A program made the translations under genes and the position numbers. A stretch of DNA of 64,000 nt from Diphasiastrum complanatum (lineage: Eukaryota > Streptophyta > Lycopodiopsida > Lycopodiales > Lycopodiaceae): NCBI GenBank assembly GCA_029204225.1, contig CM055097.1, positions 35,094,804-35,158,803 on the forward strand, read 5' to 3'. Positions 10,564 through 29,760 of this stretch are shown here, piece by piece. Each line of letters opens with the position of its first letter. The first letter of the stretch is position 1. The notes under the pieces were generated by a model. The model saw nothing but the letters and a program-made list of their open reading frames with translations. It had not been told where the DNA came from and searched no databases.

Positions 10564-11390
10564 ATGGCTTTAATCAGCAGCATGCAGAACAAGATATGCA
10601 GTATACTTAATTCTTCAGGATCTAACTTTCTAGCCTGGAAAGTTAAGACATCTTTGATACTCAAGGGCAAAGGACTCTTCCCCTAGGTGGATGGCACAGA
10701 AGAAATGCCTACGATAACAGACAAGGAGCTACGCGAATGGAAGGAGAAAAATGACAAGGCGGTAGCCTTGCTATCATCTTCCATCGAAGATAGCCTTACA
10801 CTTGACCTGGCTACACTCTCCAAAGCTAAGGAGATGTGGGATGCACTGCTCACAAGATTTCAGACGAAATCAAGAAGTCAGATTATGATGTTGGAAGATC
10901 AGTTGACGAATCTGCAGTGGGATGGAAAAGACCTCACCTTTTTCGTGAGAAAGATGAAGGATCTATTTCTATCACTACACAACTCAGGAGTAGAGAATGC
11001 AGTATCAGCTGAAAAGCACATATCTGTTGAGAGCCTTACCCAGATCTTACCAGACGACACGAACCCTGCTCACGAAACATCCTACCATGAACCTCAAAAA
11101 GGCGATTGTCGAGATTCGAGAGGAAGTTGAGGCCAAGGAGCATCTTGATCACAAAGATGGTTCTGACCAGGCACTCTATGGCAACAGAGAAAAATCAAAG
11201 AAATAGTTCAAGCCTAAGATGGAGTTGAATCAGAGGCAGGATCGTGACCAACAAGCAGAGGGGACCAGCAAAAGCAACTGGAAGACCAAAGGGAGGTCGA
11301 AACGACAAGATGCAGACAAGAAGACCTGCACGAGATGCAGATGAGACGGGCATACAGTAGATACATGCTGGCTCAATCCCAAGATTGAGT
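10564..11390 (+). pseudogene. Copia gag (UBN2-type), broken
   Basis: The ATG at 10564 opens MALISSMQNKICSILNSSG, followed by the NFLAWKVKTSLIL capsid helix typical of Copia Gag. A TAG at 10684 breaks it. The frame resumes with KEMWDALLTRFQTKS and a long helical segment. Near 11030 the frame changes; the new frame carries LRALPRSYQTTRTLL and leads into pol. Further stops lie at about 11204 and 11342. A first zinc knuckle (CTRC...DGHTVDTC) is interrupted by the last of these. Confidence 0.75.
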
Positions 11391-12765
11391 GTATCCATTG
11401 CCATAAGAAGGGTCATGCAGCCATGGATTGCCGCCAGAACCCAAGAAACAGATCAGCACAGAACAGACAGGAGAACGATAATAGTTCTTCCTATGTCGAG
11501 GAGTCCGAGAGCTCAAAGATGGGCGAAGAAAGAACGAACAAAAATTGTTTGATCGCCTACATCTGTGAAGATGTGTGTGCAACATCAACGTCTGACACAC
11601 ACGAGGTGATCCTGGATTCAGGAGCCACCTCGCACTTCGTGACATCAAGACGAATCATGTCTGATTTCAGAAGTGCAGATCCCTCAAGATTCATAGTTCT
11701 TGGAGATGGATCCAGACATCAAGTGAACAGTATCGGTTCACCTCTCAACACCAACGGCAAAGACATACGACTCGAAGATGTTCTGTTCGTGCCAACCCTG
11801 CAGCAAGACTTGCTCTCTGTAACAAGAATAGCAGATGCAAGGATGCGTGTGACGTTTTCTAATGAAGCATGCAACGTGATTGATGTCAGCACCAGCACTC
11901 TCATTGCTCAAGGCAGAAGGAAGGGCAACCTATATCATCTAAAGGTGCACCTACCTGAAAATCAAATGCATCAAACCTATGACGACTTGCCAGACACTCT
12001 GTGGCACAGAAGACTCTGCCACATGAACTCAATGGAACTCTACCAGGAAAGTCATCATGGAGCAATAACAGGGGTCAGCATCTTGAATGCAACCAGTTTG
12101 ACCACCTGTGATGCATGTTTGAAAGGCAAGATGTCATGCACACCATTCGTCAAAGACTCCTACAGAACGACAAAGATTCTGGAGTCGGTGCACTCTGACA
12201 TCTGCGGTCCACTCAACGTGATCTCAGTAGGAGGTTCAAAATATTATATAACCTTCATTGATGATTATAGTAAGTTTGCCATAGTGTATTTTATTCAAAA
12301 TAAATCTGAAGCACTTGATAAATTCACAGAACATGTGAATTGGGCTGAGAGATGCACAAGCAGCAAGGTGAAGCAGATCAGAACAGATCGAAGTGGCAAA
12401 TATATCTCGAATCGCTTTACTGACTTCTGCAATGATCATGGCAACATTCACAGAAGAACTGCAGCCTACACACCGCAGCACAATGGTGTTGCTGAACGAA
12501 AGAACATGACCCTGATGGAAGCAGCCAGATGCATGATGGCATACTCGCAGGCTCCAAGGGCACTGTGGGCTGAAGCAGTAGCTGTAGCCGCATACATCCA
12601 GAACAGGACAGGTAAATCTGTTGTTACTCACACACACCACATGACCTATGGTGGGGTAGAAAACCCAACTTGTCTCACGTCAAAATATTTGGTTGTGCAG
12701 CACATGCACATATTCCTTCACAAATTTGTGATAAGGCTTATTGCAAAGCTAACCAAGAATAGCTC
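11391..12765 (+). pseudogene. Copia pol: zinc knuckle, protease, integrase; truncated
   Basis: In order: zinc knuckle CIHCHKKGHAAMDC; aspartic protease with the active-site motif LDSGATSHF (about 11611-11637); the GAG-pre-integrase segment LWHRRLCHMN; and the integrase core with its three acidic residues in HSDICGPL, IRTDRSGKY and NGVAERKN. The frame is open from 11423 to about 12640, then shifts by one base near 12655 while the next conserved integrase segment continues in another frame. The element stops at about 12765. RT, RNase H and the 3' LTR are absent. It could not move by itself. Confidence 0.85.
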
Positions 12766-12862
12766 ATTAAAAAATGCTTGCCACAAAAAGAAACCTTGCT
12801 GAAAGCTGGAAATTGCATGTGGTTGTCGGCCTTGACAATTCTAAATCTAGTTTGCCTCTTGG

Positions 12863-12916
<54 letters not shown>

Positions 12917-13606
12917 CAATTATTGGCACCTACAAGAGGTTTGCAAGAATCAATGGTGGCTCACTGATCATAAACGTAATGTCTATGACAGCGCTTAAAA
13001 AAATCGACAGTGTAAGAATTTAACCGACATTATATCTTAAAAATTGGCATCATGAAAACTTTGACAGTTTTATATATAGGCATATAAACCCTTTTATGAG
13101 TAAATAGTGTCCTTAAAAAAAAATCAAGGTTTTAAAAATGTAGATTTCTTTAAAATAACTTAAAAAAGATTTCCCGAGCACTCGCTTGGAGATGGGCCTT
13201 GGGACTCACTTTTAGAATTTTTGTAAAAAAAGAGTTCTAGAATTCACACAAACAAGACACATCAATCTCTCCACTTATGTGAAAAAAAGAATGAATGTGA
13301 AGATGTAAAAGATACAAAAAATTTCTCCCAACTTTGATGTTGGCCTGATACTTCCTGAAACAACTACTCTATAGAGTAGATCACCCTCAGAAAGCTATAA
13401 TTCTGCCCTTTTTGCTCCACCTAAGTATCTACCAAATGATATTAAACTCATTGGAGGGTAAGTTGACTTGTTTGAGACTACTAAGGCACTAAATGATGAC
13501 ATGAATTTATGCCTGAGAGTGATTGCCATTAAATATGTTGACGTGAGTCTCAGGAGCAAAGAATGATATTTGACTATATGAAACAATTGAACTTGTCAAG
13601 CAAGTA
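12766..13606. other. Gene-free spacer 3' of the AAA-ATPase gene
   Basis: It holds a GA microsatellite and AT-rich sequence with oligo-A runs. The part from about 13359 on is also present in the duplicate at 6395 and probably contains the gene's 3' UTR. A MITE-like CCCGAGCACTCGC lies near 13175, but no partner end was found. Confidence 0.5.
12868..12912 (+). repeat. (GA)n microsatellite
   Basis: About 22 GA dinucleotides lie just past the broken end of the Copia element. Confidence 0.97.
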
Positions 13607-20506
<6,900 letters not shown>

Positions 20507-21399
20507 GCTCTCACCCTCTAAATTCTTAAAGAGCTACTTCAAACCAGCATCCCCTTCTTTCTCACAGCCAATTTTCCCTACCACTTTGTTCTGCAAGCAA
20601 ACAATTGAGGAAAGTTCGCTTAAAGCATTCGCAAAACTTATGAGTTAACAGCAAATTTTCCTGACCACTTTGTCATACAAGCAAACAATTGAGAAAAGTT
20701 GGCTTCAAGCATTCAGAAAACTTATGAGTCTTGGGATAAATTGGATAATGAATATGATCCTGTAATAGAAATGATCATGATAGTTGCCATTCAAAAGCAA
20801 AAGCAAAAGCAGGAGAAGAAAATGGTGGAACATAGAAGACCATTGGAACGAAAACCTTGCCTTGCTTCCAAAGAACAAAGGGTAGAGAAGCAAAAGGCCG
20901 AAAGAGGTGATGTGGGAAAGTAGAGCAGAGAAGAATGAGAGTGAAATTTTTTATTTATAGAGGGAAACAAAGATGAAAGTATTGAATACCTGAAAGGCCA
21001 GGGGTTGAAAAAAGCAAAGCAACCCAAATAGCAATCCAAATAGCAATCAATGTGTGAGTTATGTCAATGTCACAATGTACAATGTGTGGCCTGCACTTAT
21101 TTTCAGCACCCTGTGAAAATAAGTGCAATGTGTGTGGCTCTAGCCCCTATGAGTGACATAGATGGATAGAGAGGGATTTGGGTGATAGAGTAGGGCCCAT
21201 GGGATTGAGGCTCACGGTTCACCGGTCGGGCGTGTTGGAATCTCAGTACATGTTTCTTTAAGCCTTTTCTATAGGTTTTGGGTGCATAATATCTTGTGAG
21301 TTATTCCCAATGAAATTAAACTTTCTAGGAGACACTGGTCACCTGGACTTCAATGCCCATAGTAACAGGCCATAATGGTAGCCAATTCCCAATAGGACC
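20507..21399. other. Upstream region of the AAA-ATPase gene
   Basis: It should contain the promoter and 5' UTR. A purine-rich AAAGCAAAAGCAAAAGCAG run lies near 20790. No clear TATA box can be assigned without transcript data. No other gene is recognised. Confidence 0.4.
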
Positions 21400-21407
21400 C
21401 TTTCAAG

Positions 21408-21609
21408 CAGTGTTCGGGAGACTTTTTTGAGGCTTCCCTCAAAAATCCCATATCTTACAAGAGTATTTCGGTTACTAACAAGGGATATGCTTTTAATTGC
21501 CGATTTTTTTTATAAAATGTTAAATTTATCATATAAAAATCCTGTAAGCCAATTTTTGGGAATAGATGTCGATTTCATTACTTAACAATGCCGGCTTTCC
21601 CAAACGCTC
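21408..21609. mobile_element. Probable hAT-type MITE (202 bp)
   Basis: The left end CAGTGTTCGGGAGA and the reverse complement of the right end, GAGCGTTTGGGAAA, match at most positions. The element is flanked by CTTTCAAG (21400-21407) and CTTTCGAG (21610-21617), an 8-bp target duplication with one difference. Eight-base duplications and CAG-type ends are typical of hAT elements. It is non-coding and AT-rich inside. Confidence 0.65.
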
Positions 21610-21617
21610 CTTTCGAG

Positions 21618-24600
21618 TAATCATGTTAGTCAAAATATTGGGCCTTTGGCTCTTGAGAGAGTGAGGCTTCAGCTTCTCAAAAACTATGCATATCTACTAA
21701 TAGACTATTATCAAGCTATAGAGAACGTGACAATCATGCACTGGGTCGGATCAATACCAATGTGAAACTAACTAACGAGAAATGTGCCGGAGTTAACTGA
21801 GCAATCGGGAAGACTGGGCAGCTCCATCCCATTGGACCCCTACTCTTATCCATTAAGTATGGAGTTGTTGGTAAGAACCATTGCTGTACAACTTGCTTAG
21901 AAGTTAGAACCTTCGAGATCCCTCATTTTTGGTAGGTTGGCACTTTTCTTGGAGGTTGTCAAATTTATATGTCTTTTGAATCTTGCAACTCACAAGAAGT
22001 GACAGTTCAAATATTTCAGATATTAGATCCTGCCATTAAATATTGTGCAAAAAATCCAGAAACCAAATCAGTTGAACATAACTTTACATTGTTCAAATTC
22101 TGTAATTTTGCCTTCCACATTTTTTTGATGAGCCTCTGTTTCTCCTATTCAAAAATAGATTGCTTTATTGTGATTTCAATCAAATCTGTGAATCAATCGT
22201 GTCATTCTTTAACTATTGGCTTAAGGATGCTTTTCAATATGTATACTTATAAGCTTTTGAAACTTTCTCAGAATTTAAGCCAAAATTGAAGCTCCATGAA
22301 ATATTATGACTAGTTTGCATGCAATAATAGATATGAAGATTTTCTATGATCTAGTAATTATTATACTCAAGTGAATCTTGTATAAGAAAGAAAAAGCTCT
22401 TACTACTTGAATCTTATAACTATTTTGAGGACATAAAATCTATCCTATGGAAACCTAGAAAACAAGGGTTTTTCTTTTGGGAAATTAACAAATTTCAAAA
22501 CTGTGTTGCGGTACAGTTTTGGAGAAGAAATTTCCAAATTTCCCATTAAATTTAGAGCTTGTTCTTTTCTTAATCAGGAGTTTGAACCCAGAAAGCAGGA
22601 CATAGAAGAGTAAAAAACATAAGGGGCTTCTGATACCGACCCCACCGCCTTCCCAGCAAGGATATGCCAAGAGGCCAACAGTCCAACTTGCCAAATTGGC
22701 CTGGCCCTGACACCATAGAGGGCTACCTATAAATATACATATGCATAATAAATAGAGAATCCTTAATTATTGTCTTGATTTTATAGTAGTGAATGTAATC
22801 AAGATTCACTAGTAAATATTCTATTAGTTTTGGAATCTGGAGATTTGGCAGCTTGAAATGGAGATGCAGCAATGGCATCTGCAAGTTTGAAGAGACTTTT
22901 TTATCTCAAAAAACAAAAAAGTTTGAAGAGACTTTTTTTTATCTTAGTTGGAAGTTAATATTTGTGTGGGAAAATATTGTTTTGAATGACCTTTGAGCTC
23001 AATCAAACATTAGGCAATTTATAGGTTGAGCCAGAATTAAATGATTCTTAGTTAAGAATCTACAAGATACAAAAAGTATGTAGGCCTGGCCATAATTAAA
23101 TGACCTTTAGTTTGAGTATATAAGAAACTAAAAATACAATTCTTTAAGTGTGAAAGTGTGACGTGTGTGTGGTGGGCCTTTGTTATGCTTATTAAACAAT
23201 TTTGGGTCACACATTTTGACCTTTTTTCTATTACATTTATAGATTTCTATCTAAAGCCATAATATGTCTATAAAAAAACTCATAATATGTTTAGCACATC
23301 TTTGTTTTACTCCAAGACTAGATAATTCTTTATTAAAATTTAATCATTTGTAAATATTGAAGAGAATAAATTTTCATTTTAAATACAAAATTTATTAGAG
23401 AATTGTGAGAGAATCCTTTATGTCTAAATAAAACTCCATGTGAAAGTTGAGTTCAATCAAAGAGGAAGATATGATATTCAAAGTGCACTTAAGGATCTTG
23501 GCATAGGCCATATTCTATTTAGAGTACTTTGATTGGATGAAGCAATTTATCACACTTCAAAATGCACTTGTTGTTGCACCACCCTCCAAGCCATGCATTG
23601 CAAGTGCATCATAGTTGGTGGGCCATCGGCCATGACCAATGATGACAAGCTTGGCGGGCCATCGGCCATGACCAATGATGACAAGCTTGGCCATTCAAAC
23701 TGAAATTTGGAGGAAATCACACTACCTTCTTTTAACGTGGATCATGACAACAAACCTTTATTTTAAACCCCTCAAAAAGCAATTATGAGAGATCAAGGTC
23801 CAAACTAAAAAACAAAGTCTTTCAATAATAGAGCATATATTTAGAGTAGGTCCATGCCCCAAAAACAATGATGAAGGACTTGCTCTTTGTTTTGAACACA
23901 TTGATCCTTTCCTCCTAATGGTTCTTGGTTTCCAAGGGGAAAAGATACTCCATGAGACCAAAGAAACTTTGGATGTCAAGCTAACCAACTCAACCAATCC
24001 CATTGGGTCTTTCTTCCTAATGCTTCTTGGTTTCCAAGGGGAGACTTGAACCTGGGACCAAAGAAACTTTGGATGCCAAGCTAACCCATTGGTCTTTCCT
24101 CCTAATGAAAATCTCTTCCTCGTAATCTCCAATGCTACATGGAGATCATCCAAAAATGTGAGTGTAATGAAGGTTTTTATATCTCGAGCTTGTAGAAGGG
24201 GAGGGAGGAGTTGAAGGGAAACAGAATCTCGATTTATTGCGATGGTGAATGAATGATACGTTCATGAGGAGTGTCCTTCATGATATACTAGGATGAAATT
24301 AATCTACAAACTGGGGCATGGACAAGCTCTTATGCCTAAGTCCCATGACTTGTCCTAAGCCCATTTGACAAGTTGTATGTTTGTAGAATAGCACATTTAA
24401 TCTAAGCTATAAGATAAAACATTTGTTGACCTCTTTCATGCACATTTGTCTGTTTTCTCTCCTCCTCTCATTATCTTTCTTAGGTGAAGTGTTAGTAAAA
24501 TAATCTAAGCTAAATTGCCAAGGCCGCATTATAGCATACGATGAGCATGGCTGGATGATATTGGTGGCAGTTATGATAGAGGGCTCTGAGCTCGTTATAA

Positions 24601-24950
24601 GCGAGGCGGAGGGCGTCATAGAGTGCAACGACGGTGGTTTGGCAGTGCTTAATATGCTTTGCGAGGGCGTCGGAAGATCTATCTGATCTTGTTAGTTGGT
24701 ACTCTTGCGCATACTGTACCTGCTGGTGCGTGTAGGAGAGAAGGTGAAGGCAGGTGACTGTTGGCCTGCCAACAAGCATGCAAGTGGGTCCTACGAGGAG
24801 AGCCTAGCATATGGAGAGGAGGGTGGGGGCATTTTTACACCTAGATGCTCTAGATGCATGTAGACAATGATAGTGATAAGACCACCGCAAGTGATCCGTG
24901 AGGAGCGCTTGAAAGCACCATGTAACTCCTTCACAAGAAACGAGGCCCAA
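21618..24950. other. Gene-free region
   Basis: AT-rich sequence with short chance ORFs. It contains a 36-bp tandem repeat (23615-23686) and two related blocks around 23900-24110 sharing CTTGGTTTCCAAGGGG and CCAAAGAAACTTTGGATG. No domain was recognised on either strand. Confidence 0.5.
23615..23686 (+). repeat. 36-bp tandem repeat, two copies
   Basis: TTGGTGGGCCATCGGCCATG and its following 16 bases occur at 23615 and again at 23651 with one base change. Confidence 0.93.
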
Positions 24951-24952
24951 CT

Positions 24953-26196
24953 GTGATGCCACCTTATTGTTAAAAAATGAATATCAACATAAATATGGCA
25001 TGATATACTCGAAAATGAAGATATGAGTTGGTTAAGTATAAATCATGAAGAGGCCTAAAGTCATTTTTCTGGAATATATCTCCTAAGTACTTGCCTTGTA
25101 ATTAAGGGCAAGACCTTTAATAGGAAAGACATTGTCTTGGATAACCTTTACTAGGTCGTCCACACAAAATGGCTAGATACAAAAAGACATGTAAAACTAG
25201 AATAAGTTAAATATACCTTTCATGGTATAATTGAACGTATTTTCAGTCTAATTGTTAACTAGACCCTTTCGCGAGAGCGACGCACCTATTGTTTAAGAGG
25301 TGTGTTTGTTCGCCCCGTAGAACATATATTGATCTCACACTTCAGTCTCGAGCATCAAGAGAGAAGAGTTTATGCATATGTAAGAGATTGAAGAAGTGAA
25401 TAAAGATCTGTGAGTTATTCTCTCTTATCTCTGTTCTCCGCACTGTTGAGTGTGAGTGATCTTGAGTCTGCTAACAATCTCTAGTGCATTACATGAATTA
25501 CTCTCTGATCAGATAGACTCTCTAGTGCATTATAGTCAGTGGCTATGTATCCGTAAAGCATGCTCTAAAGAACTGTCTTAAAACTATCTTATTCGTCTGT
25601 CGCAAATACTTTCTCGAATAACGACTATCTTTGGTATGGTCTAGCACAATCATTGAATAAAGCTGTATGTATACATATGAGATGACAGTCCCTGTCTGAG
25701 GAATGGAGTTTTTGATCTGTTTTTCCTTATTGGCATTGACATAAGTTTCTAATGTGCTCTAAAACCATTAGTGTTCTTTAACCATTAATTTGGACTTTAG
25801 TTGTTGAGGACTTTTGTCTAGAAACAAATAGTTTGCAAACATGATTAATTAATTGCCTGTACAATCGCAAATACATCAAACAATTCTCGACTCTTTGTTG
25901 ACACCTTAATCAGCTAGAGTGTAGTACTGTTGTACTACTCTGATAACATCTCATCTGTAGAACGTGTTTCATTCGATTTGATAGAGGCCAGATTGTTGTT
26001 CTGAAAATTATCAACACCACACACCCAAATATAAATAATACTGGTTACTTTTTAATGTCTATCGACAACCAGAATAACACTCAACACCACTTGTCATAAA
26101 TTGTACCAAAAACATAACTTTCTAACCTCTGTGGGAACGACACTATTTGCTACAAAAATCTATATTAACCTTGTTGGTATAGTACGACATATACCA
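24953..26196 (+). repeat. Possible 5' LTR of a Gypsy element
   Basis: Non-coding sequence from a TGTGATGCC start to TATACCA, ending a few bases before a tRNA-Asp-type primer site. The right edge is supported by that site. The left edge is a guess because no second copy is present. Confidence 0.35.
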
Positions 26197-26201
26197 ATTT
26201 T

Positions 26202-26220
26202 TGGCGCCGTTGTCGGGGAT
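26202..26220 (+). other. Primer binding site (tRNA-Asp type)
   Basis: TGGCGCCGTTGTCGGGGAT differs at one base from the complement of the plant tRNA-Asp 3' end. This primer is common in Tat/Athila-type Gypsy elements. Confidence 0.8.
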
Positions 26221-26271
26221 AGTTTAGGAAAGTTATAAGCAATCTGACAAATCCATCTCCATCTCTAGTGT

Positions 26272-27770
26272 ATGTTAGATAGAGAATCTAGATTAGAACG
26301 ATATCGTAAGCTTAGAGAGGAATTTTTACGAAGACAAAGTGAGAGTACTAGTCGAAGAAATCTAGACGAAATCACTACTCAGTTACTTGAACTCCTAATT
26401 AGCTTCGGTATGGAGGGTCTTGCTGCACATTTCACTTCTATATCAAAAATTAAATACGATTATTTTAAAGGGACTTCTTCCGACGATGCAGATAGCTATG
26501 TCTCACAATTCGTGTCAATCGCTAATGCGAATAACGAAGGTACTAACGTAGATAAACTACGAATCTTCCCTGGTCTGATAAGAAAACACGCGCGCATCTG
26601 GTACGGTCAAGTTGAACCAAGCCCTGTAGGAACCTGGTACCTGCTGAAAGATGCGTTTCTAAACCAGTTCAAAGAAATAGGTTATTGGTTACACATCGAG
26701 AATTCTCAGACATCTGAACAATGTTCAGAAGAAGAGTAAAGAATCCCTTTGTAAATATACACGAAAGGTTAAAAATCTCATAGGAAAACTAACCGGTGTA
26801 TATCCCGTTGATATGTAGATCGAATGGTTTTTGGCTGGTTTACCACCAAAGATTGATCGGTATTGCAGACAAGGGGACATGACCTCCTTAGCAGCAGTAA
26901 TAGCTAGTGCCGAAAATTTTGAGACCTCAAAACTAGCATGAAAGCGACGGTCAACTAAGAAATCTCGAAAGTCAAAGACTGATTCTAGTGACAGTGAGGA
27001 TGATTCTGATTCTGATTCAAGTACTAGTTCTTCAAGTTCGAAATCTGAAAGCAGTGATTCATCAGAATCAGAAGCTGACAAAGGAGAGAGAAAGGACGAC
27101 ACGAAACTTGTCGAAGATAAGTCGTCAACTTCTAAAGTTGAAAAGCTTTGGAAGAGTAATATGGCTGACCTTAATAAAAAGTTTTATGACTTGAAAGTGC
27201 AGATCTCTGAAGTTGCAGACAAAAGACCGAAAGCGTCTTCTTCCTACTTAGGAATGTGGTGTACAAAATGTGGAACTTCAGGACACACTAAGGAAGACTG
27301 CACCACTGTGAATGTCAAATACATTGAAGATCCTACCCAAGAGATACTGTTTATTTTTCAAAATGATGCGACTACTAACTATGTTCAAGGTATTGCAGCA
27401 TCAGCCCAGCAGGACAGACCCAAGTTCGCACCAAGAAGACATAATCCTCCTGAATTTGTTGGACCAGCGAAGTCTCAAACCGTGACTAAACCAGTGTCGG
27501 GCAACTGCTATAACTGTGGAGAGCCGGGACATTTTTCACCTGACTGTCCTCAACTGCGAAAGCCGATTGGTTATGTACTATTATGCTCAAACTGTAGAAA
27601 GCCTAGCCACAAGTATCCTGACTGCCCTCAGCCGCAGAAGCCGCGACCCAAATATCGGTATGTAGCAACACCATCTGTTGCAGACTCGAATGCAAAAGCT
27701 TCGACTGATGCTGTTGTGCAGAGAATTGACGTCTCCCTTGATGAGATCTTTGGTTTTGATATTACGATCT
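26272..27770 (+). pseudogene. Gypsy gag with three zinc knuckles, broken
   Basis: The first frame (26272-26739) has a capsid-like layout: an Arg/Glu-rich helix, then KYDYFKGTSSDDADSYVSQF and ARIWYGQV. After the stop near 26739, coding resumes in other frames with WFLAGLPPKIDRYC, an Asp/Ser/Glu-rich stretch and a frame open from 27161. That frame contains CTKCGTSGHTKEDC, CYNCGEPGHFSPDC and CSNCRKPSHKYPDC, three CCHC knuckles that bind RNA. It ends at about 27770, where an oppositely oriented pol fragment begins, so no protease or pol follows on this strand. Confidence 0.75.
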
Positions 27771-27774
27771 TGTA

Positions 27775-28290
27775 CTCACCTGTTTGCGTCAGAACACTCC
27801 CTATGGCATAGCTAGAGGCGTCTGTGTGGACCTGAAATTCTATGGTCCAGATAGGAGGTCGAAGGATGGGTGCAGTAACTAAGGCCTTCTTGAGTTTGTG
27901 GAAAGCCTCAGTGGCTTCCGCTGTCCATTCTAGTTGGATAGTCATCTGGTAGATTAAGCGGGACAGCTTAGCAAAATTCAAGACAAACCTCCGATAATAA
28001 TTACAATGTCCCATAAAGATGTATACTTCACGTACAGTTCCTGGCCCAGGAAATGCAAGTATTATGCAGATCTTGTCGACTCTATGGTGATACCATGTCT
28101 CGAATCTACATGGCCTAGCACTATGTCGTTTGTGACCAAAAATTGGCATTTGGCCAGGGCTAGGGATAGGCCACGAACACGACATTGGATGAACACTTTC
28201 TCTAAGTAGGCTAGATGTTGGGCTCTAGAAGTCGTCCATAAATATTTCAAGAAACTTTCGAAGAAAATCCTTGAAGGCATAACTTATCAC
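27775..28290 (-). pseudogene. Gypsy RT C-terminus and RNase H N-terminus
   Basis: One frame (28280-28062) reads GLSLALAKCQFLV and LGHVDSRHGI, the RT segment after the catalytic site. Another (28185 down to about 27775) reads REVYIFMGHCNYYRRFV and then TAPILRPPIWTIEFQVHTDAS, the RT-RNase H boundary with the first RNase H Asp. The expected FLDD-type catalytic region near 28250 is degraded. The frames do not join. Confidence 0.75.
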
Positions 28291-28517
28291 TCGTTAGAAA
28301 GTGTTGGGAGCATTGCACAATCCAAATGGCATCACTTTGTAAGCATATGTTGTCCCCTTAGTGGAGAAGGTAGCTTTGTGCTAATCTTCAAGGGCTTTCT
28401 ACACTTGGTTATAGCCACTAAACCCATGTAGAAAACTATTAGCTTCTGCTCCAGCTATTCTCTCTAATACATATTCCGTGAATTATAAAGGAAAACGGTC
28501 CTTGTTGGTTACAACAT

Positions 28518-28973
28518 TCAGCTTCTTGTAGTCCACACAAATTCTAAGTTCCCATTTTTCTTAGGTATTACCCTAATAGGCAATACCCAATCAGTGTGTT
28601 CCATCTCGTAGAAGAATCCTACATCTAGAAGCTTCTTCAATTCCTCTTGGATCAGTTGGGCATAGTGCGGATTGGACCTATAAGGCCTACTAACTACAGC
28701 TTTTGCACCGTCAACCAGTGCAATGGTGTGAACCACTACATCTAGTGATATGCCCTTCAACTCAGCGTAATTCCAAGAAAGACAGTCACGGTATTTGCGA
28801 AGAAGTGGCTTGAGATCCTCGAGTTTCTCTCCCTCTACATCTTCTCCTACTGATACCATGCAACTTTCCTCTCCCTTCTCAGCTAGATCTATTTCTTTTG
28901 TATGGGCATGACCTTCATAAATATTGGCTCCTTGGGAGGTTTCTTCTAAAAGTTCTCTCTTTGCTCTGAGCAT
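28518..28973 (-). pseudogene. Gypsy RT N-terminal part (151 codons open)
   Basis: The frame contains LKPLLRKYRDCLSWNYAELK and then the RPYRSNPHYAQLIQEELKKL and VIPKKNGNLEFV motifs, which are the finger and palm start of Gypsy RT. In the last motif the usual Arg-Ile/Val-Cys is replaced by Leu-Glu-Phe. The frame closes after VWTTRS. The following RT palm (28290-28518) shows only degraded matches. Confidence 0.75.
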
Positions 28974-29481
28974 AACACTACCACTTCATCCATCTCGTAA
29001 TTCTTGAAGTACTGTGGTAGGTCATGCATAGGCTTGGGCTCTTCTGTGGCATCTTGGCGAATTCTCTCTTTTAATTCCTAGTTGGTCATTGACTCGTATT
29101 TGATCCCTCGTTTATCACTCTTATGGAGTCTTAATGGCCTTCGATAGATTTCTTTGTTGGTTGTGCTAACCTCTTGATTGGGATATCGTCTTCATCGAAG
29201 AATGGGTCTACGGTCAACCTTCGCTTTGATGGTTGCTCAACTAATGAAATAGCAAATTGAAGACAGTCCACTGTAGCTAGGGCTTCGGTCCAATTTACCA
29301 CATCGGTTTGCCAATCATCACGTATGACAATTCTCCTCCAACGACATCCATCATCTATCTCCTCGTCAGAGTGGATAGTAGTAGCAAAGCTTGAAACCAT
29401 GTCTGTCGATTTTGTAATCTAGGTATCGAAATCGATCTTAACTGCAAAATCACGATTCTGCAACACGATACGATTCTGTTT

Positions 29482-29760
29482 CTAGTCGTGAAGAGCTTGG
29501 GACATTTTGAGCCACGATCTACCTAGTAGAACATTGTAGGATTGGGACGAATCAGGCAAGTCCAAGACTACAAAATCAAGCACAAAACAAATTCCGGCTA
29601 CCTTGGTATGCACTTCGTTGGCTATGCCTAATGGTTTCACTCTAGACTGGTCAGCTAGTTGAATCGTAAAAGGAGCACTTACCATGCAAGTAAGACCCCA
29701 TTCTTGATAACGTTTGGAGGAAATGATGTTCACTCCCGACCCTCTGTCAACTATAGTCAA
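29482..29760 (-). pseudogene. Gypsy aspartic protease domain
   Basis: IVDRGSGVNIIS carries the active-site motif, in which the Gly after the catalytic Asp of the usual DGGSGVN is replaced by Arg. It is followed by IQLADQSRVKPLGI, FVVLDLPDS and VLLGRSWL, the flap and C-terminal motifs of the retropepsin-like domain. About 92 codons are open. Being part of a cut fragment, it is not expected to be active. Confidence 0.75.

Noticed and set aside
13160-13200. CCCGAGCACTCGC, resembling the end of the hAT-like MITE.
   Set aside because: No partner inverted end or 8-bp flank could be found nearby.
24510-24779. Minus-strand open frame (89 codons) with protein-like composition.
   Set aside because: No recognisable domain, no neighbouring exons with matching phase, and no splice-like borders; it may be a gene fragment but cannot be supported.
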